DNA of 7,897 nt, from positions 1 to 7,897 of the forward strand of contig JAEWNY010000044.1 of NCBI GenBank assembly GCA_023461075.1. The letters are read 5' to 3'. Below, one piece after another: positions 5,606-7,897 of the stretch. Source of the stretch: Pseudomonadota bacterium. GTDB taxonomy: Bacteria; Pseudomonadota; Gammaproteobacteria; Xanthomonadales; Xanthomonadaceae. How positions within the stretch are numbered: the first letter of the stretch is position 1; each line of letters opens with the position of its first letter. The notes beneath the pieces were generated by a model. That model made no database searches and was not told the DNA's origin. It was given only the letters and a program-made list of their open reading frames with translations. A program made the position numbers and the translations under genes.

Positions 5606-7180
5606 TCAGGGCGCGGCGGTGGCCGGCACGTACTGCAGCGGCGCGCCGGGACCGATCGGCAGGTCGAAGCCCATCCAGAACGCGAACAGCACGGTCCAGC
5701 CGATCAGGAACACCATCGAGTACGGCAGCATCACCGCGATTACCGTGCCGATGCCGGCCTTCGGTTCGTAGCGCTGCAGGAAGGCGATGATCAGCGCGAA
5801 GTAGCTCATCATCGGCGAGATGATATTGGTCACCGAATCGCCGATGCGGTAGCCGACCTGGGTCAACTCCGGCGAATAGCCGAGCAGCATGAACATCGGC
5901 ACGAACACCGGCGCCATCAATGCCCATTTCGCCGAGGCCGAGCCCATGAAGAGGTTGGCGACGGCGGTGAGCAGGATGAAGCCGGCGAACAGCACGATGC
6001 CCGGCAACTCCAACCGGATCAGCAAGTCCGCGCCCTTGACCGCAAAGATGAGGCCCAGTTGCGTCCAGTTGAAGAAGGCGACGAACTGCGCGGCGAAGAA
6101 GGTCAGCACCAGGTAGACGCCGAGCGTGGACATGCTCTTGCCCATGCCGTTGATCACGTCCTCGTCGTTCTTCACCGTGCCCGCGCCGATGCCGTAGGCG
6201 ACGCCCGCGACCAGGCCGTAGACGAAGATCAGCGCGACGATGCCGTTGAGGAAGGGTCTGAGCGATGCCAGCAGGTTGGCTTCACCGGCCAGACGCAGGA
6301 AACCGTTGTCGGGCACCGTGCCGCACAGCACCAGCGCGGTGAGCAGCAGCGTGGCGATGATCGCGAAGCGCAGACCGCGTTTCTCGGCCGGGCTGATCGG
6401 CTCGATCTCGTCGCTGCCCCCCTTGCCATCCGCGGCGCGCGGCGCATCCGGGAAGCGCGCGGCGACGAAGCGCTCGGTCACCCACCAGCCGAGCGCGGTG
6501 ACGAGGAAGGTGGAGACGATCATGAAGTACCAGTTGGCCGCCGGGTTCACCGTGTAGGACGGATCGACGATGCGCGCGGCTTCCTGCGACAGGCCGGCCA
6601 GCAGCGGGTCGATGGTGCCGAGCAGCAGGTTGGCCGAATAGCCGCCGGACACGCCGGCGAACGCGGCGGCCATGCCGAGGATCGGGTGGCGGCCGGCGGC
6701 CAGGAACACCATGCCCGCCAACGGCACCAGCAGCACGTAGCCGATCTCGCTGGCCATGTTGGACATCACACCGGCGAACACCATCACCGGGGTCAGCAGG
6801 AAGCGCGGCGCGGCCAGCACCAGCTTGCGCAGGGCCGCGCCGATCAGCCCGGAATGTTCGGCCACGCCAATGCCGATCAGCGACACCAGCACGGTGCCCA
6901 GCGGCGCGAAGCTGGTGAAGTTGGTGACCAGCGAATCGAGGATGCGCTGCAGTCCCGCGATCGTCATCAGGTTGACCGGGGTGATGATCTCGCCGGTGGT
7001 CGGATGCGGTACCGAGAGGTCGAACTGCGAGGCGATCCACGACATCACCACCACCAGCAGGGCGAGGATCGCGAACAGCGTGGCCGGATGCGGCAGCGCG
7101 TTGCCGCCTTTCTCGACGATGTTGAGGAAGCGGTCGATCGCGGATTTCCTTGCGGGCGCGCCGTCCGCCGCGGCCGTCAT
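5606..7180 (-). CDS. AbgT/MtrF-family transporter
   Basis: An inner-membrane transporter of 524 residues, the usual length for the AbgT family. Members import p-aminobenzoyl-glutamate (E. coli AbgT) or export sulfonamide antimetabolites (MtrF, YdaH), coupled to the ion gradient. Many hydrophobic segments are visible from about residue 32 to 505, with a polar cytoplasmic loop at about 241-270. The substrate-site residues I recall from N. gonorrhoeae MtrF are all present with identical spacing in the C-terminal group: Ser416, Trp419 (GSASAKW), Pro437 (GYSPELTQ), Arg445, Asp448 (YRIGDS) and Pro456 (NIISPMMS), plus Asp191 (LLLGTIDPLL) in the first half. Its ATG overlaps the stop of the HerA-like gene (ATGA, 7180-7177) and greB follows after two bases. 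No abgA/abgB peptidase genes are nearby within view, so whether it imports folate breakdown products or exports drugs is open. Confidence 0.95.
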   Translation of the reverse strand: MTAAADGAPARKSAIDRFLNIVEKGGNALPHPATLFAILALLVVVMSWIASQFDLSVPHPTTGEIITPVNLMTIAGLQRILDSLVTNFTSFAPLGTVLVSLIGIGVAEHSGLIGAALRKLVLAAPRFLLTPVMVFAGVMSNMASEIGYVLLVPLAGMVFLAAGRHPILGMAAAFAGVSGGYSANLLLGTIDPLLAGLSQEAARIVDPSYTVNPAANWYFMIVSTFLVTALGWWVTERFVAARFPDAPRAADGKGGSDEIEPISPAEKRGLRFAIIATLLLTALVLCGTVPDNGFLRLAGEANLLASLRPFLNGIVALIFVYGLVAGVAYGIGAGTVKNDEDVINGMGKSMSTLGVYLVLTFFAAQFVAFFNWTQLGLIFAVKGADLLIRLELPGIVLFAGFILLTAVANLFMGSASAKWALMAPVFVPMFMLLGYSPELTQVGYRIGDSVTNIISPMMSYFALIIAFLQRYEPKAGIGTVIAVMLPYSMVFLIGWTVLFAFWMGFDLPIGPGAPLQYVPATAAP

Positions 7181-7897
7181 CGACGCCCTCCGAACAGCCC
7201 GCCCAGAACGCCGCGCAGGATCTGCCGGCCCATCTGGTTGCCCACGGTGCGCGCAGCCTGTTTGGCCATGGTCTCGACCATGCCTTGGCGGCGCTTAGTG
7301 CCGAATACCGCGTCCTTGACGCTTTGGCCGAAACCCCCATCGGCATCGGTGTCTTCGGCCTGCTTGGCCGCAGGTGCCTGCGCGGCTTCCGCTGCGGCCG
7401 TCGCCTTCTTCGCCAGCATCTCGGCGGCGGATTCGCGGTCGATCGCGTTGTCGTACTTCATCCCGACCGGCGATCCGGCACGCACCTGCATGCGCTCGGC
7501 CTCGGTGATCGCACCCATCCGGCAACCCGGCGGCGCGATCAGCGTGCGTTCCACCGGCATCGGAACGCCCTTGTCCTGCAGCGTCGAGACCAGCGCCTCG
7601 CCGACTCCGAGCTGGCCGATGGCCTGTGCGACATCCAACCCGGGATTGGCGACGAAGGTCTCCGCGGCCGTCCTGACCGCCTTCTGGTCGCGCGGGGTGA
7701 ACGCACGCAGCGCATGCTGGAAGCGGTTGCCGAGCTGGCCGAGGATGTTGTCGGGCACGTCGTCCGGGAACTGCGAGCAGAAGTACACGCCCACGCCCTT
7801 GGAGCGGATGATGCGGACCACCTGTTCGACGCGCTGCTTGAGCGCGGGCGGGGCGTCGTCGAACAGCAGGTGCGCCTCGTCGAACACGAACACCAGC
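7177..7897 (-). CDS. HerA-like/YjgR-type (DUF853) ATPase, C-terminal part
   Basis: Partial gene: the 5' end lies beyond the right edge, and 239 C-terminal residues are visible of a family of about 500. The fragment opens at the Walker B strand, LVFVFDEAHLLFDDAP, with the Asp-Glu pair for ATP hydrolysis. It continues with VVRIIRSKGVGVYFCSQFP, DDVPDNILGQLGNRFQHALR and AFTPRDQKAVRTAAETF, blocks typical of DUF853/YjgR proteins related to the HerA hexameric DNA translocase; the Arg-rich segment after NRF probably carries the arginine finger. After VGEALVSTLQDKGVPMPVERT and a conserved SPVGMKYDNAIDRESA comes an Ala/Lys-rich linker and a C-terminal GRQILRGVLGGLFGGRR tail, also usual in the family. 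Walker A is outside the window. A GTG three codons into the fragment is not the true start, since it would cut off the nucleotide-binding half. Its stop overlaps the transporter start. Cellular role is unknown; defence-linked HerA forms usually sit beside a nuclease, which is not seen here. Confidence 0.92.
   Translation of the reverse strand, partial: LVFVFDEAHLLFDDAPPALKQRVEQVVRIIRSKGVGVYFCSQFPDDVPDNILGQLGNRFQHALRAFTPRDQKAVRTAAETFVANPGLDVAQAIGQLGVGEALVSTLQDKGVPMPVERTLIAPPGCRMGAITEAERMQVRAGSPVGMKYDNAIDRESAAEMLAKKATAAAEAAQAPAAKQAEDTDADGGFGQSVKDAVFGTKRRQGMVETMAKQAARTVGNQMGRQILRGVLGGLFGGRR

Noticed and set aside
5604..5927. N-terminal extension of the GreB frame into the transporter gene
   Set aside because: The extension is a frame shadow; GreB homology begins shortly after the ATG at 5603.
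6282..7346. A 354-codon open frame overlapping the transporter on the same strand
   Set aside because: Out of frame with the transporter, Arg/Gly/His-rich, and lacking hydrophobic segments; a shadow of the real gene.
7177..7897. HerA-type defence system (HerA with a nuclease or Sir2 partner)
   Set aside because: The fragment matches the widespread YjgR/DUF853 type, and downstream genes are a transporter and greB, not a nuclease. The upstream side is outside the window.

Overview
The window is a compact, high-G+C bacterial chromosome segment. Its mix of housekeeping genes, the DUF3025 and HIT-type proteins, and the tight gene packing suggest a gammaproteobacterium of the Xanthomonadaceae type (for example a Lysobacter, Luteimonas or Thermomonas relative). 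That placement rests on protein resemblance only; no rRNA or other marker is present. I see no mobile element, tRNA, rRNA, CRISPR array, phage gene or integration scar, and no stretch over 300 bases lacks a gene. The longest gap between genes is 75 bases (2219-2293).

Layout from left to right. Positions 26-798 (+): dcd (dCTP deaminase) followed two bases later by a 65-residue two-helix membrane protein. Positions 811-2218 (-): a three-gene unit read leftward, consisting of a dienelactone-hydrolase-family enzyme, a HIT-family protein and a small exported protein of unknown family; both internal junctions are ATGA stop/start overlaps. The two units meet tail to tail at about 781-824, where a perfect 9-bp inverted repeat covers the 3' ends of both reading frames and may act as a shared terminator. 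Positions 2219-2293: a divergent intergenic region with a TATAAT box. Positions 2294-4479 (+): rimO (methylthiotransferase for ribosomal protein S12), then a DUF3025 protein.

Positions 4463-7897 (-): a four-gene leftward unit. In transcription order it holds the C-terminal part of a HerA-like/YjgR-type (DUF853) ATPase cut by the window edge, an AbgT/MtrF-family transporter (ATGA overlap), greB (starts two bases after the transporter stop) and a predicted exported or lipoprotein-like lipocalin-type protein. Its last gene overlaps the DUF3025 gene tail to tail by 17 bases.

Most genes are ordinary core functions: pyrimidine nucleotide supply (dcd), ribosome modification (rimO) and transcript-cleavage rescue of RNA polymerase (greB). 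The less explained parts are the short proteins at unit ends, the transporter without abgA/abgB partners, and the HIT/hydrolase/exported-protein unit. I found no convincing evidence of a new defence, mobile or regulatory system; the findings are modest observations.
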